Translations under genes and position numbers: made by a program | NCBI RefSeq assembly: GCF_030866785.1 | Contig: NZ_CP133018.1 | Span: forward strand, 3,720,001 to 3,784,000 | Source of the DNA: Agromyces protaetiae | Lineage (GTDB): Bacteria; Actinomycetota; Actinomycetes; Actinomycetales; Microbacteriaceae | DNA length: 64,000 bases | Direction of reading: 5' to 3' | Notes under the pieces: model-generated | Told to the model about the DNA's origin: nothing | The model's database searches: none | What the model saw: only the letters and a program-made list of their open reading frames with translations | Shown: piece by piece, positions 1-8,044 of the stretch | How positions within the stretch are numbered: position 1 is the stretch's first letter | Layout of the letters: each line of letters starts with the position of its first letter

Positions 1-1180
1 TCGCCCAGAAGTTCTTCGCAGGCGGGTCGGCCGGGATCGTGAGCGAATAGGTCTCGCCGCCGTCGAGCACGTGCCCATCGGCATCCTCGGCCGTGTAGGC
101 GTACGCGGACCCTGCGCCGACCTGCGCGTGCGCCATCGCGGGCGTGATCACGGTCGCGAAGTAGTGGAACTGGGTGCGCGCGTCGAGCAGCCTCGCCCCC
201 TCGTGCACGAACTCGTAGCTGCCGCCGACGAAGGCGTTCTTCCAGGAATTGCCCGGCCAGTAATAGGCGAGCGGGTCGCGCGGCGTGTAGACGAGTGCGC
301 GCGAGATCGCGGCGCCGAGCTTCGCGGCGTCGTCCAGGATGCTCCGGCGGCGCTCGTCCGGCGCGAACCGTCGCCCGTGCGCGATGCCGAGCGCGGCGAG
401 CTGGCCGGCCAGCTCGACGTCGAGCGAGCCCACCGGTTCCTCCTGGATCAGCTCGTCGATCTCGAGGAAGAAGTCGAAATCGTTCGAGTGCACGGTGTTC
501 TGCGGCACGTCGGCGATGTTCAGGTACGTGTTCTCGCGTGGGGCATCCGCCTCGTGCAGCGGGTAGATGCGCGTCTGCTTCATCGCCGGCACGCCGCCGA
601 GTGTGCGCAGCACGACCCAGTTCGTGAAGGTCGGCGTGCGGTACGTGAAATACCCGTCGGGCACGTCGCCGTCGTATCCCGGCGGCAGGAACAGGTACTT
701 CCCGCCGGCCCCGCGATCGGGGCCGGGGATGCCCATGTCGGCGACGTACCGGAACCAGAAGTCGTCGACGACGCACAGCGACTGCGGCGGCGCCTCGATG
801 ACGGTCGGCCCCCACGCCTTCAGGTCGAGGAAGGTCGTGCCGTACGTCGTCTCGGTGTTCGGGGTGAGGTACAGGCTGGCCGAGTTCGCACGCGGGTCGG
901 TGTATCCGATGATCTCGGGCGAGACGACGCCCGCGCTGCGCAGACCCCGCCGCATCGCGACGAGCGATGCGCCCGGCATGGCGTTCAGGAACGCCTGGGC
1001 GCCGCGCATCAGGTCGAGTGCGTCGTACATGGTCTCGACGGAGGCGGCGCGCGGCACGCCGTCGAAGAGCTCGAGCTCGCCGAACGGCGTCATCAGGCGG
1101 TCGGGCGTGCTCACCCTCGCGATCGCCTGCTCCATCGCTTCTGCGCTGATTCCGGCGCCGGGCGTTCCTTCGTTGACCAA
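1..1180 (-). CDS. DUF1254/DUF1214 domain protein (3' end beyond window)
   Basis: The leftward reading frame stays open from a TTG at 1180 to the window edge, about 393 codons, so the C-terminus is missing. The TTG is chosen because GAAGGAG lies 7 bases upstream. The translation contains the features of the DUF1254-DUF1214 pair: an N-terminal part with YLTPNTETTYGTTFLDL and FRYVADMGIPGPDRGAGGKY, and the start of the C-terminal part with SWKNAFVGGSYEF and HYFATVITPAM. The family is widespread and of unknown biochemical role; some members are exported, but no signal peptide is seen here. It lies downstream of the ClC-type channel gene on the same strand with a 64-base gap, so co-transcription is possible. 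Confidence 0.8.
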   Translation of the reverse strand, partial: MVNEGTPGAGISAEAMEQAIARVSTPDRLMTPFGELELFDGVPRAASVETMYDALDLMRGAQAFLNAMPGASLVAMRRGLRSAGVVSPEIIGYTDPRANSASLYLTPNTETTYGTTFLDLKAWGPTVIEAPPQSLCVVDDFWFRYVADMGIPGPDRGAGGKYLFLPPGYDGDVPDGYFTYRTPTFTNWVVLRTLGGVPAMKQTRIYPLHEADAPRENTYLNIADVPQNTVHSNDFDFFLEIDELIQEEPVGSLDVELAGQLAALGIAHGRRFAPDERRRSILDDAAKLGAAISRALVYTPRDPLAYYWPGNSWKNAFVGGSYEFVHEGARLLDARTQFHYFATVITPAMAHAQVGAGSAYAYTAEDADGHVLDGGETYSLTIPADPPAKNFWA

Positions 1181-1244
1181 TTGCTGGCTCCTTCGGTGGG
1201 GGCTGGGGTGGTGGGCTGGGGGCTGGGGCTGGGCCGGGCGCGGC

Positions 1245-2576
1245 TCAGTCCGCCGATGGTCGCGCCGCCGGGGGCGCCGAGGCAGCCGGCGGGATGATCC
1301 GGAACTCCGGCGCGCGAGACACCAGCAGCCAGGCGGGCAGCACGATGACGCAGAACCACGGCAGCAGCGCGAGGTCGCCGGTCACCGCTGCGGCGAGGAA
1401 GAGCGCCATCCAGCCGTCGCGCGTGACGACCAGCAGGATGCCGATGAGCCCGCACCCGATCGCGAGCGCGAGCGGGAAGCCCGGGATGAGCGCGTGCGCG
1501 AGCATGCCGAGCGCCACTCCGATGAACGCCGACGGGAATACCCGGCCGCCGCGGAACATGGCGCTCGCGGCCACGAGCAGCGCGACGATCTTGATCGCCG
1601 CGATGAGTGCGAGGTCGCCCGCCGACTCCTGGCCGACGTTCTGGATGAGCTCGCCCATCTGGCTGAGCCCCTTGAACATCGTGATCGGCCCACCGAGCAT
1701 GCCGAGCACGCCGAGCACCAGGCCGCCGAGGGTCGGCACCACGATCGGGTTCCGCAGCGCGTGGAACGCGCGGTAGACCCGCGGGAACAGCCAGTTCGCA
1801 CCGAGACCGATCGCGGCACACACGCACGCGACCACGATGCCGATGAGGAAGTCGACCGGTTCGACCGTGTCCTGCGGCACCGTGAACGCCAGCGGCGGCG
1901 TGCCCAGCAGATGCATGGTCACCGATCCCGCTGCCGCCGCCGCGAGCGGCAGGAACAGCTTGTCCCAGAGCGCCCCGCCCCCGCGGATCGCCGCGAGCGT
2001 GCCCGTGAACAGCAGCGCCGCGCCGACCGGGGTTCCGAACAGTGCCCCGATCGTGCCCGCCGCGGCCATCAGCATCGCGAGCTTCGGCGACACCGCCGGC
2101 ATGAACCGCGTCAGCACGAACACGGTGAGCGTGACATTGATCGCGATGATCGGGTTCTCGGGTCCGAGGCTCACGCCCCCGGCGAGCCCGAGCAGCAGCA
2201 CGACCGCGAGGCCGGGCAGCGTCTTCAAGGGAAGCGGCGGCTCCATGAGCTCGGTCGTGGCCGAGTCGGGTCCGCCGTGGCCGGGCAGGAACCGGAGGCA
2301 GAGCCCGACGGCGAAGCCGGTCACGGTGAGCACGAGCAGGATCCACCAGCCGGAGGCGTCGACACCGAGGGCGTCGGGCACCGTCGTCCAGATGACGTCG
2401 GACATGGCCTCGGACACGCGGTCCACGACCCAGAGCACCAATGCCGTGACCACGCCGACGAGGATCGCGGGCACCGAGAGCACGAGCAGCTGCCGCGGCG
2501 TCGGCGAGGGCAGCTCGGGTCGTTCCTCCGGATCCCCGCGCGGGGCCGGCTCCGGCGACGGGTCTGGCTGGGTCAC
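1245..2576 (-). CDS. ClC-family (YfeO-like) ion channel/transporter
   Basis: This 443-residue polytopic membrane protein has about ten to twelve hydrophobic segments. Two ClC signatures are recognisable: GGVSLGPENP, matching the G(K/R)xGPExP element with Asn after the Glu, and RGGRVFPSAFIG, matching the GGxFxP element that lines the selectivity filter. Residues near GTIGALFGTPVGAALL also fit the ClC core. Family members carry chloride or fluoride, either as channels or as proton-coupled exchangers; the substrate here cannot be told. I chose the GTG at 2576, which follows GGAGG by four bases; an ATG at 2660 would add 28 residues of low-complexity sequence. The gene faces away from the SHOCT protein gene at 2757. 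Confidence 0.85.
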   Translation of the reverse strand: MTQPDPSPEPAPRGDPEERPELPSPTPRQLLVLSVPAILVGVVTALVLWVVDRVSEAMSDVIWTTVPDALGVDASGWWILLVLTVTGFAVGLCLRFLPGHGGPDSATTELMEPPLPLKTLPGLAVVLLLGLAGGVSLGPENPIIAINVTLTVFVLTRFMPAVSPKLAMLMAAAGTIGALFGTPVGAALLFTGTLAAIRGGGALWDKLFLPLAAAAAGSVTMHLLGTPPLAFTVPQDTVEPVDFLIGIVVACVCAAIGLGANWLFPRVYRAFHALRNPIVVPTLGGLVLGVLGMLGGPITMFKGLSQMGELIQNVGQESAGDLALIAAIKIVALLVAASAMFRGGRVFPSAFIGVALGMLAHALIPGFPLALAIGCGLIGILLVVTRDGWMALFLAAAVTGDLALLPWFCVIVLPAWLLVSRAPEFRIIPPAASAPPAARPSAD

Positions 2577-2756
2577 GACACCTCCGTCCCGGGCCGCGGC
2601 CCCGTCCACTTCCGCCCACCCTATTGCCGAGGTGACGGGCGCTGACAACAGGTCGGGCACGTTCCTGAGAAATTCATGACAATCAGCCGGGCTGAGCGCT
2701 ATGGTGCACCCAAGGGCACTCCCTCAGCGTGCCCAACAACCGAAGAAAGGCCAGCC

Positions 2757-3179
2757 ATGAACTTCTGGAACAGCTTCTGGGACATCATCTGGTGGACGAT
2801 CTGGATCTTCGCGTTCGTCGCCTATCTCTGGGCGGTCATCGCGATCATCAGCGACCTGTTCCGTGACCACAAGCTCAATGGCTGGTGGAAGGCCGTCTGG
2901 ATCATCTTCCTGATCTTCGCCCCGTTCATCACCGCGCTCGTGTACCTCATCGCCCGCGGCCGCGGCATGGCCGAGCGCGCCCAGCGCGATGCCACCGAGG
3001 CACGTCAGGCCACCGACGAGTACATCCGCCAGACGGTGGGCACGGCGGCGAGCCCGTCCGACGAGATCGCCAAGGCCAAGGGGCTGCTCGACGCTGGCAC
3101 GATCAACCAGCAGGAGTACGACCTGCTGAAGGCCAAAGCACTCGCCCACTCCACCAACAGCACCAACGTGCAGGTCTAG
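2757..3179 (+). CDS. Small membrane protein with PLDc_N-like and SHOCT domains
   Basis: This 140-residue protein starts at the ATG at 2757, preceded by GAAGAAAGG. Residues 1-60 are aromatic-rich and hold two membrane segments (WWTIWIFAFVAYLWAVIAII and WIIFLIFAPFITALVYLIA), the pattern of PLDc_N-type membrane anchors. A charged, probably coiled linker follows. The C-terminus (about residues 103-130, AKAKGLLDAGTINQQEYDLL) is a clear SHOCT domain, a short helical module found at the ends of many small bacterial membrane proteins and thought to mediate oligomerisation. Its cellular role is not known. A 13-base-pair hairpin directly downstream (3201-3233) should terminate the transcript. Confidence 0.85.
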   Translation: MNFWNSFWDIIWWTIWIFAFVAYLWAVIAIISDLFRDHKLNGWWKAVWIIFLIFAPFITALVYLIARGRGMAERAQRDATEARQATDEYIRQTVGTAASPSDEIAKAKGLLDAGTINQQEYDLLKAKALAHSTNSTNVQV

Positions 3180-3200
3180 TCACGATCCGCGCACACCGAT

Positions 3201-3233
3201 CGGATGCCTCGGGCTACACGCCCGAGGCATCCG
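3201..3233. terminator. Bidirectional hairpin between convergent genes
   Basis: The arms CGGATGCCTCGGG and CCCGAGGCATCCG are perfectly complementary over 13 bases around a 7-base loop. The hairpin lies just after the SHOCT gene and runs over the stop codon (3214-3216) of the convergent membrane-protein gene. Each arm contains the repeated decamer GAGGCATCCG discussed in the findings. There is no strong T-run, as is common for actinobacterial terminators. Confidence 0.6.
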
Positions 3234-4398
3234 TCTGTGTCGAGGCATCCGGCTGGGTCGCGGCATCCGGCTGGGTCGCGGTGCGCATGACGCCCGCACT
3301 CCGCAGGAACAGGATGATCCAGGCGAAGATGAGCACCGCCGCGACCAGCTCGACCGCCGTGAGGTTGTAGTACCCGGTCGCGAAGAATACCGCGAGCAGC
3401 ACGATCACGCCGACGAACACGTACCCGAGCAGCACGAACACGCGCGGCATCGACGGCGCCCAGCGCGGCAGCGCGAACACCAGCACCGCGAACACCACCG
3501 CCATGCCGGTCGCGACCGAGTTGTGCAGCCAGAAGAAGTCGCTGACCGGGAAGATCCCGACGCACGCGAGGAACACGCCGATCAGCACGAACGCGATGCG
3601 CACCCGCGTGCGGCGACCGACCTCGAGCGGCGTCGACGCCGGCAGTGCGGCCGTGCCGTACCGCGCGATGGTCGTGACGATCGCGCCCGCGATGATGAGC
3701 GTGAGGTTGAACGCGAGCGAGGACACATCGTTCGTGATGCCGAGCGCCGACAGGTTCTTCTGCCACCACAGCGGGTCGCTCGAGCTCAGCATGCTCGCGA
3801 ACGCGCCGACCACGAGGAACACGGCGAGCACGAGCGAGAGCAGCATCGGCGTGAGCCGTGCGGACGACAGGAACACCGCATACATCGTGACCGCCGCGGC
3901 CACCCCCGACAGCAGCGCGCCCGGGAACGCATAGACCTCCGCGCCGATGAAGCTCTGCTCGAGCACCGCACCGACGCCCGTCCAGCCGAGCAGCACGATC
4001 ACCGCGTGCGCCAACGCGAGGGCGATCAGGTCGAACCAGTGCAGGCGCGCACCCGCGACCGACAGGCCCGGCCCGATCTCGGCGCGCAGCGCCGGCGACG
4101 GCGCCCGCAGCACCAGTCGGCCGAACACGAACGCGGCGATCGCGATCAGCGCCGACGTGACCGCGACGAACTCGGCGAGCGAGCCGGAGCCCGAGATCGG
4201 CAGCTCCCGGTTCCAGAAGACGACCCAGGCGACCAGGCCGACCACGACGAAGGCGACGGCGCCGAGCAGCAGCGCCGCGGACTCGAGCGATTCGGCGGTC
4301 CCACCGGGGTCGCGGAGCACGCGCCTGAGCGGCTCGGCACGTTCGGTTGTTCGCTGCGGCGCCGCGGTGCCGCTCGTGCGCGGGTTCGCCTGTGACAT
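3214..4398 (-). CDS. Polytopic membrane protein of unknown function (DUF998-like layout)
   Basis: The 394-residue product has about ten hydrophobic segments after a charged N-terminal stretch of roughly 45 residues. A distinctive segment, FPVSDFFWLHNSVATGMA, near residue 285 and SDPLWWQKNLSALGITND near residue 205 resemble the conserved aromatic loops of DUF998-type membrane proteins; I am not certain of the family. No catalytic or transport motif is visible. The start is ambiguous: ATG at 4398 (with GGTGGACGG upstream) or ATG at 4410. The last residues (DASGV) are encoded inside the terminator hairpin it shares with the convergent gene. Confidence 0.7.
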   Translation of the reverse strand: MSQANPRTSGTAAPQRTTERAEPLRRVLRDPGGTAESLESAALLLGAVAFVVVGLVAWVVFWNRELPISGSGSLAEFVAVTSALIAIAAFVFGRLVLRAPSPALRAEIGPGLSVAGARLHWFDLIALALAHAVIVLLGWTGVGAVLEQSFIGAEVYAFPGALLSGVAAAVTMYAVFLSSARLTPMLLSLVLAVFLVVGAFASMLSSSDPLWWQKNLSALGITNDVSSLAFNLTLIIAGAIVTTIARYGTAALPASTPLEVGRRTRVRIAFVLIGVFLACVGIFPVSDFFWLHNSVATGMAVVFAVLVFALPRWAPSMPRVFVLLGYVFVGVIVLLAVFFATGYYNLTAVELVAAVLIFAWIILFLRSAGVMRTATQPDAATQPDASTQTDASGV

Positions 4399-4452
4399 CC
4401 GTCCACCCATCCCTCAGGCGGCCAGATGCCGCGATGGGCACCAGCCTGCCAG

Positions 4453-4944
4453 TCAGGACTCCGTCGGGTCGAGCACCTCGAGCATCGAGCCCTGCACGAA
4501 GCCGGCCCATTCGTACGCCGCGCGCAGGTAGTCGTCGCGCTGCTCGTCCTGCTCGGGCGTGCCCTCTTCGCCGATGCCGACCCGCTCGGCGAGGATCAGC
4601 CGCAGATCGGTGAGGAACGTGAGCCAGCCCCACGCCTGCACCTGATCGAGCTCGATCTCGACAAGTCGCTCGCCCTCGCCGACCGAGGTCGCGTCGCGCA
4701 CCGACTGCGCCGCCTGCCGTTTGCCGTCGACGAGGCTGCCCCGTGTGTAGCGCGCGAACTCGCGCGCGGCGTCGAGGTCGTCGGGGTACGCATTCGGCAG
4801 CAGCCGGTCGAGCGCCGGGTCGTCCTCGGAGCCGAGCAACAGGACCGAGTCCACCTGGTCGGCGAGCTCGGAGAGCAGCATGGCCTCTTCGGCCTCGAGC
4901 ACGAGACGGACCCCGTCGGTCCCGTTGCGGCCGGCGACGATCAC
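4453..4944 (-). CDS. DUF2017 domain protein
   Basis: This 163-residue soluble protein begins with a GTG at 4944 whose GTGA overlaps the stop codon of clpS, so the two are translationally coupled. It is all-helical in appearance, with motifs LLSELADQVDSVLLL near the N-terminus and LTFLTDLRLILAERVGI in the C-terminal half, as in the actinobacterial DUF2017 family. The family is nearly always next to clpS in actinobacteria; its biochemical role is not known, but the coupling suggests a part in Clp-dependent proteolysis or its regulation. The last residues run into the gap before the membrane-protein gene at 4398. Confidence 0.85.
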   Translation of the reverse strand: MIVAGRNGTDGVRLVLEAEEAMLLSELADQVDSVLLLGSEDDPALDRLLPNAYPDDLDAAREFARYTRGSLVDGKRQAAQSVRDATSVGEGERLVEIELDQVQAWGWLTFLTDLRLILAERVGIGEEGTPEQDEQRDDYLRAAYEWAGFVQGSMLEVLDPTES

Positions 4945-5243
4945 GGGTCCACCTTCGACAGCGACGCCTGCAACCCGTAGCCGTGCATCGCCTGCACGTG
5001 CCGCTCCATCGCCTCGCGATTGCCGGTCGCGACGACCGCCCGGCCCTCGTGGTGGACGAGCAGCATCAGACGCTCGGCCTCCTCGCGCGAGTAGCCGAAG
5101 TAGCTGCGGAAGACGTAGGTGACATAGGTCATCAGGTTGATCGGGTCGTCCCACACGATGGTGCGCCACGCACGCTCGACGACCGACTCGACCCCGAGGT
5201 CGAGCCCCTCGTCGAGTTCGGTGCGTTCAAGCGTGTCCGTCAC
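4941..5243 (-). CDS. clpS: ATP-dependent Clp protease adaptor ClpS
   Basis: The 100-residue product is the normal size for ClpS, which docks on the N-domain of a Clp ATPase and delivers substrates bearing N-end-rule residues. The core is intact: WRTIVWDDPINLMTYVTYVF near residue 26 carries the DDPxN substrate-pocket residues, and HHEGRAVVATGNREAMERHV carries the conserved HxxG and the helix that faces the bound N-terminal residue. The N-terminal extension (residues 1-25) is acidic and flexible, as in the family. It is the first gene of a two-gene unit with the DUF2017 gene. Confidence 0.95.
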   Translation of the reverse strand: MTDTLERTELDEGLDLGVESVVERAWRTIVWDDPINLMTYVTYVFRSYFGYSREEAERLMLLVHHEGRAVVATGNREAMERHVQAMHGYGLQASLSKVDP

Positions 5244-5429
5244 TCACCCAGCCTGACACGATCGGCAGACGCCTGCATCCCCTCACGGGGCACTTGACGG
5301 CCGCCGTCGAGCGGCCCTCGCAATCGCCACCGGGTGTCCGCGTCGTCTGCCGACCTGGAGCGCACGCTCCGGCCTGCCACCGTGGCACGATTCGCGTCGC
5401 GCGGCGCCGTGTCGTGCGGCCCCCCGCGT

Positions 5430-6767
5430 TCAGCGGGTGGAGACGGTGACGGTGAACTTCGGGTTGCGCGCGACCTGCCGGGTCGGGCCGACGAGGCGCT
5501 CGAGCGCCGGCCGATAGCGCAGGTGCGAGTTCCACACGGCGACGAGGCGCCCGCCCGGCGCGAGCGCGCGGCCGGCGTCGGCGAACAGGCGCTCGGCCAG
5601 CGCCGTCGTGACGGCGGCGCCGGCGTGGAAGGGCGGGTTCAGCACCACGAGATCGACGGATGCCTCGTCGGCGAACTCGAGGCCGTCGGCACGGACGACC
5701 GTGATGCGGTCGCCGAGACCGTTCGCGGCCGAGGTCTGCGCGGCGCTCGCGACCGCGGCGGCGGACTGGTCGGCGGCGACGACCCGGGCGTCGGGGAAGC
5801 GTCGTGCGAGCGCGACCGCGACGATGCCCGTGCCGCAGGCGAGGTCGACGACGGTACGGCTCACGGGCGCGGCGGGATCGGGCGCGGCGAGGCCAGGCGC
5901 GGTAGGGCCAGACTCGGCGAGGCCAGGCTCGACGAGGCCAGGCGCGGCGAGGCCAGGCGCGGCGAGGCCAGACGCGGCGAGGCCAGACGCGGCGAGGCCA
6001 GACGCGGCGGGGCCGGGCGCGGCGGGGCCGGCGGCGAGCGCCGGGTCGAGCTGGTCCAGGAGGAAGCGTGTGCCGATGTCGACCGTCGCGCCCGCGAACA
6101 CGCCGCCGTGAGCGACGACCTCGAGATCGAGCGCGGCGTCACGGGCTCGGCGCGGCCAGCCCCGCACCCTCGCCCCGACCTGCTCGCCTGCCGTGGCGGG
6201 CGCACCCGGCGCGGGCGCGGGCGCGGCCATCAGCTCGCGCGCGATCAGCACGCGCGACTTCTGCCGCGCATGGGTGACGTCGAGCCGCGCGAAGCGCCGG
6301 CGCAACACGTCGTTCATCGCGGTGGACATGTGCTTGAGCCGGCCGCCCGCGACCACGACGACGTCGGGCGCCGCGTGATCTGCGATCAGCGCGGTGAGCT
6401 CGTCGAGCGCGTCGAGCGATCGCGGGAGCCTGAGCAGCACGACCCGCGCGTCTCGAACGAGCTCGGGAGTCGCGGGCTGCACGCTGATGGCGCCTGCGAG
6501 GCCCAACCGCCGTGCGTTGGCAAGGATCGCCCGCTCGCCGAGCACCGCATCCTGATGCACGCGCACCCCGGTGACGCCGAGGTCGGCCGCGACGCTCAGC
6601 GCGAGCGCGCCATGCGTATCGCCGATCACCACGACGCCGGACGCACCGCCGGGGGAATGCGCGAGGATCGGCTGCGCCTCGTCGAGGATCAGCCGGTCGG
6701 CGGCATCCGACGCCTCGAGCCCCGGCCCTTCGACGTCAGGCGCCCGGCGCAGGAGCGTGAGATCCAT
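5430..6767 (-). CDS. RsmC/RlmG-type class I methyltransferase with repeat insert
   Basis: This 445-residue protein resembles the two-domain RsmC/RlmG rRNA guanine-N2 methyltransferases. The C-terminal half has the SAM-binding motif [18 protein letters not shown] near residue 300 and the catalytic NPPFH tetrapeptide motif near residue 368, typical of methylation at an exocyclic amino group. The N-terminal half (about 1-240) is the degenerate partner domain seen in this family. Between them lies a linker of about 50 residues built of five-residue repeats ([10 protein letters not shown]), encoded by a 15-base tandem repeat. That insert is unusual; it should be flexible and may not harm activity. 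The target (16S or 23S rRNA) cannot be told from sequence alone. Confidence 0.85.
   Translation of the reverse strand: MDLTLLRRAPDVEGPGLEASDAADRLILDEAQPILAHSPGGASGVVVIGDTHGALALSVAADLGVTGVRVHQDAVLGERAILANARRLGLAGAISVQPATPELVRDARVVLLRLPRSLDALDELTALIADHAAPDVVVVAGGRLKHMSTAMNDVLRRRFARLDVTHARQKSRVLIARELMAAPAPAPGAPATAGEQVGARVRGWPRRARDAALDLEVVAHGGVFAGATVDIGTRFLLDQLDPALAAGPAAPGPAASGLAASGLAASGLAAPGLAAPGLVEPGLAESGPTAPGLAAPDPAAPVSRTVVDLACGTGIVAVALARRFPDARVVAADQSAAAVASAAQTSAANGLGDRITVVRADGLEFADEASVDLVVLNPPFHAGAAVTTALAERLFADAGRALAPGGRLVAVWNSHLRYRPALERLVGPTRQVARNPKFTVTVSTR
5879..6036 (-). repeat. 15-base tandem repeat inside methyltransferase gene
   Basis: About ten imperfect copies of a 15-base unit (GGCGAGGCCAGGCGC and variants) run head to tail here. 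They keep the reading frame and encode alternating [15 protein letters not shown]-like pentapeptides at about residues 244-296, directly before the SAM-binding domain. The copy sequences differ by single bases, so the array is not brand new, but the middle copies (5941-6000) are nearly identical. Confidence 0.9.
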
Positions 6768-6888
6768 CTCGGCAGACTACCGACTCCGTCGAGTGCGCCG
6801 GTTCCGGGCAGCTCACCGGCGATCTCCGCGTGCGGTCTCGCGGGATGGCTCCTTCTGAAAAAGTTCCGCCATGGACTTGCGTTGTGAT

Positions 6889-6898
6889 ATATCGATAT
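6889..6898. promoter_or_regulatory. AT-rich palindrome, possible orphan operator
   Basis: ATATCGATAT is a perfect 10-base palindrome inside GATATATCGATATGC, an AT-rich island in G+C-rich sequence. On the minus strand it lies 17 bases upstream of an ATG (6872) that opens a reading frame of only 19 codons (MAELFQKEPSRETARGDRR) ending at 6813. Such ATATCGATAT-type palindromes are common operators of small winged-helix regulators in actinobacteria. This may be the control region of a gene that has been lost. Confidence 0.35.
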
Positions 6899-6931
6899 GC
6901 CATACTCGATTCACCGGGGAAAGCACGAACC

Positions 6932-6970
6932 GGGCTGGAAGGTGTTCCCCGCACGCGCCAGCCCAACACC
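6932..6970. repeat. 39-base direct repeat, copy 1
   Basis: The 39-base sequence here is repeated without change at 7009-7047. Each copy contains two interleaved inverted repeats, GGGCTGG with CCAGCCC and GGTGTT with AACACC. It lies in a 508-base gap between the methyltransferase and the secreted-protein gene and does not belong to a credible reading frame. Confidence 0.85.
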
Positions 6971-7008
6971 GCTCACCAGAGCGGTACCCGGGGACCACAC
7001 ACGGACCT

Positions 7009-7047
7009 GGGCTGGAAGGTGTTCCCCGCACGCGCCAGCCCAACACC
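7009..7047. repeat. 39-base direct repeat, copy 2
   Basis: This is identical to 6932-6970, with starts 77 bases apart. The DNA between the copies is not repeated. A further hairpin (CGCCAGG at 7083-7089 with CCTGGCG at 7105-7111) follows closely, so the whole stretch is dense in inverted repeats. Confidence 0.85.
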
Positions 7048-7162
7048 CCCGCCGGGCGATCCCGCCGGCGGCAGCGCATCGGGCGCCAGGCAACCCAATA
7101 CCGGCCTGGCGTCCGAGCGCTGCCAACACCGCCCCGCGCGTCATGCACCCCGCAATTGCTCA

Positions 7163-7221
7163 TCGAACGGTCGCAGATGGCGGGTGTGTCCGCCGAGCAC
7201 TCGCCATCTGCGACCGTTCGA
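7163..7221. repeat. Long palindromic element, copy 1
   Basis: Twenty-base perfect arms, TCGAACGGTCGCAGATGGCG and its reverse complement, flank a 19-base centre. A diverged copy of the same element lies at 33053-33110, in another intergenic stretch, so this is a dispersed repeat family rather than a chance hairpin. Confidence 0.85.
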
Positions 7222-7275
7222 CGCCCGCAACCGGCGATGGAGACCTCAAGCCGCGTTTGCTAGCCTCGGCACCGC

Positions 7276-8028
7276 ATGCGTCAGCACAGAAGGACGAACA
7301 CCGGGGAACGACGCGCCGCACGCACCCGCGAGGCGGCGACGTTCGGTGTACCCGCAAAGCGGGCCGGAATCAGCCCCCGCCGACGGCTCCGTCGGGCCGG
7401 CGGAGTGCTCGCGGCATCCGCGATCTTCGCGCTCGTCGGCACGGTCGCTCTGGCGCCGTTGCACACGACGGCGCCCAGCGGCCCGGCGTTCGCCGAGGCA
7501 TCCGCCGCCGAGGCGAACCGCGACGCCGTGCAGCGCGTGACGATCGCGGGCGCCGCGAAGCAGCAGGCCGTCTCGCGCGAGTCGTACACCGCGTCCACCG
7601 GGCCCGAGACGCTCGTGCTCGGCGGCACCAACCACGACTGGGCCAAGCTCGTGCTCGTGGAGGGCGGGTTCCCCATCACTGACGCGAACGTCGCGGTCAT
7701 CACGGAGTGGATGCGCGAGGAGAACGGCCCCGACAACTGGTGGAACCGGAACAACCCGCTCAACAACGGCAACGGATCGGGCGGCGGCTCGGGGCTCGGC
7801 AGCTACGAGACGCTGCAGGTCGGCGCCGTCTACGCCGCCGACAGCCTGCGCCGGCTCTCGTTCTACGACGCGATCGAGGCCGGACTGGACGCCGGAACCG
7901 ACGCCGGCGCCACGGCCGCCGCGATCTGGGCCTCGCCCTGGGCGACCAGCCACTACGGCAACGGCGCACACTGGACGACGTCGCCCGTGCCGGTCGTCGA
8001 GGCCCCGGCCGCGGCCTGGGGTCGCTGA
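7276..8028 (+). CDS. Secreted protein of unknown function (lysozyme-like features)
   Basis: The 250-residue product starts with a long, highly basic region (RRTNTGERRAARTR, RRRLRR) and then one hydrophobic segment, residues 43-62, ending in AFAEASAAEA, which fits an unusually long signal peptide. The exported part contains ITEWMREENGPDNWWNRNNP, then a Gly/Asn-rich stretch, and YETLQVGAVYAADSLR. This arrangement recalls the substrate-cleft region of lysozyme-like or glucosaminidase-like proteins, but I cannot assign a catalytic residue and do not claim an enzyme. No ribosome binding site is apparent at the ATG. It lies convergent to hspR with a 16-base gap. Confidence 0.65.
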   Translation: MRQHRRTNTGERRAARTREAATFGVPAKRAGISPRRRLRRAGGVLAASAIFALVGTVALAPLHTTAPSGPAFAEASAAEANRDAVQRVTIAGAAKQQAVSRESYTASTGPETLVLGGTNHDWAKLVLVEGGFPITDANVAVITEWMREENGPDNWWNRNNPLNNGNGSGGGSGLGSYETLQVGAVYAADSLRRLSFYDAIEAGLDAGTDAGATAAAIWASPWATSHYGNGAHWTTSPVPVVEAPAAAWGR

Positions 8029-8044
8029 ACGACCGGACGCCCCC

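Larger units (their letters stand above)
6768..7275. other. Gene-free repeat-rich stretch
   Basis: No credible gene lies here. It holds the ATATCGATAT palindrome, the two 39-base direct repeats, a small hairpin at 7083-7111 and the long palindrome at 7163-7221. Just before the gene at 7276, TGGAGA (7238-7243) and TAGCCT (7261-7266) are 17 bases apart and could form a weak promoter giving a short or leaderless transcript. Confidence 0.6.

Noticed and set aside
71..1297. Open frame of 408 codons on the plus strand
   Set aside because: It is antisense to the DUF1254/DUF1214 gene, is Arg/Val-rich and has no family features; long antisense frames are expected at this G+C.
567..2645. Open frame of 692 codons on the plus strand
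   Set aside because: It runs antisense through the ClC-type gene with an Arg/Asp/Glu-rich composition typical of frame shadows.
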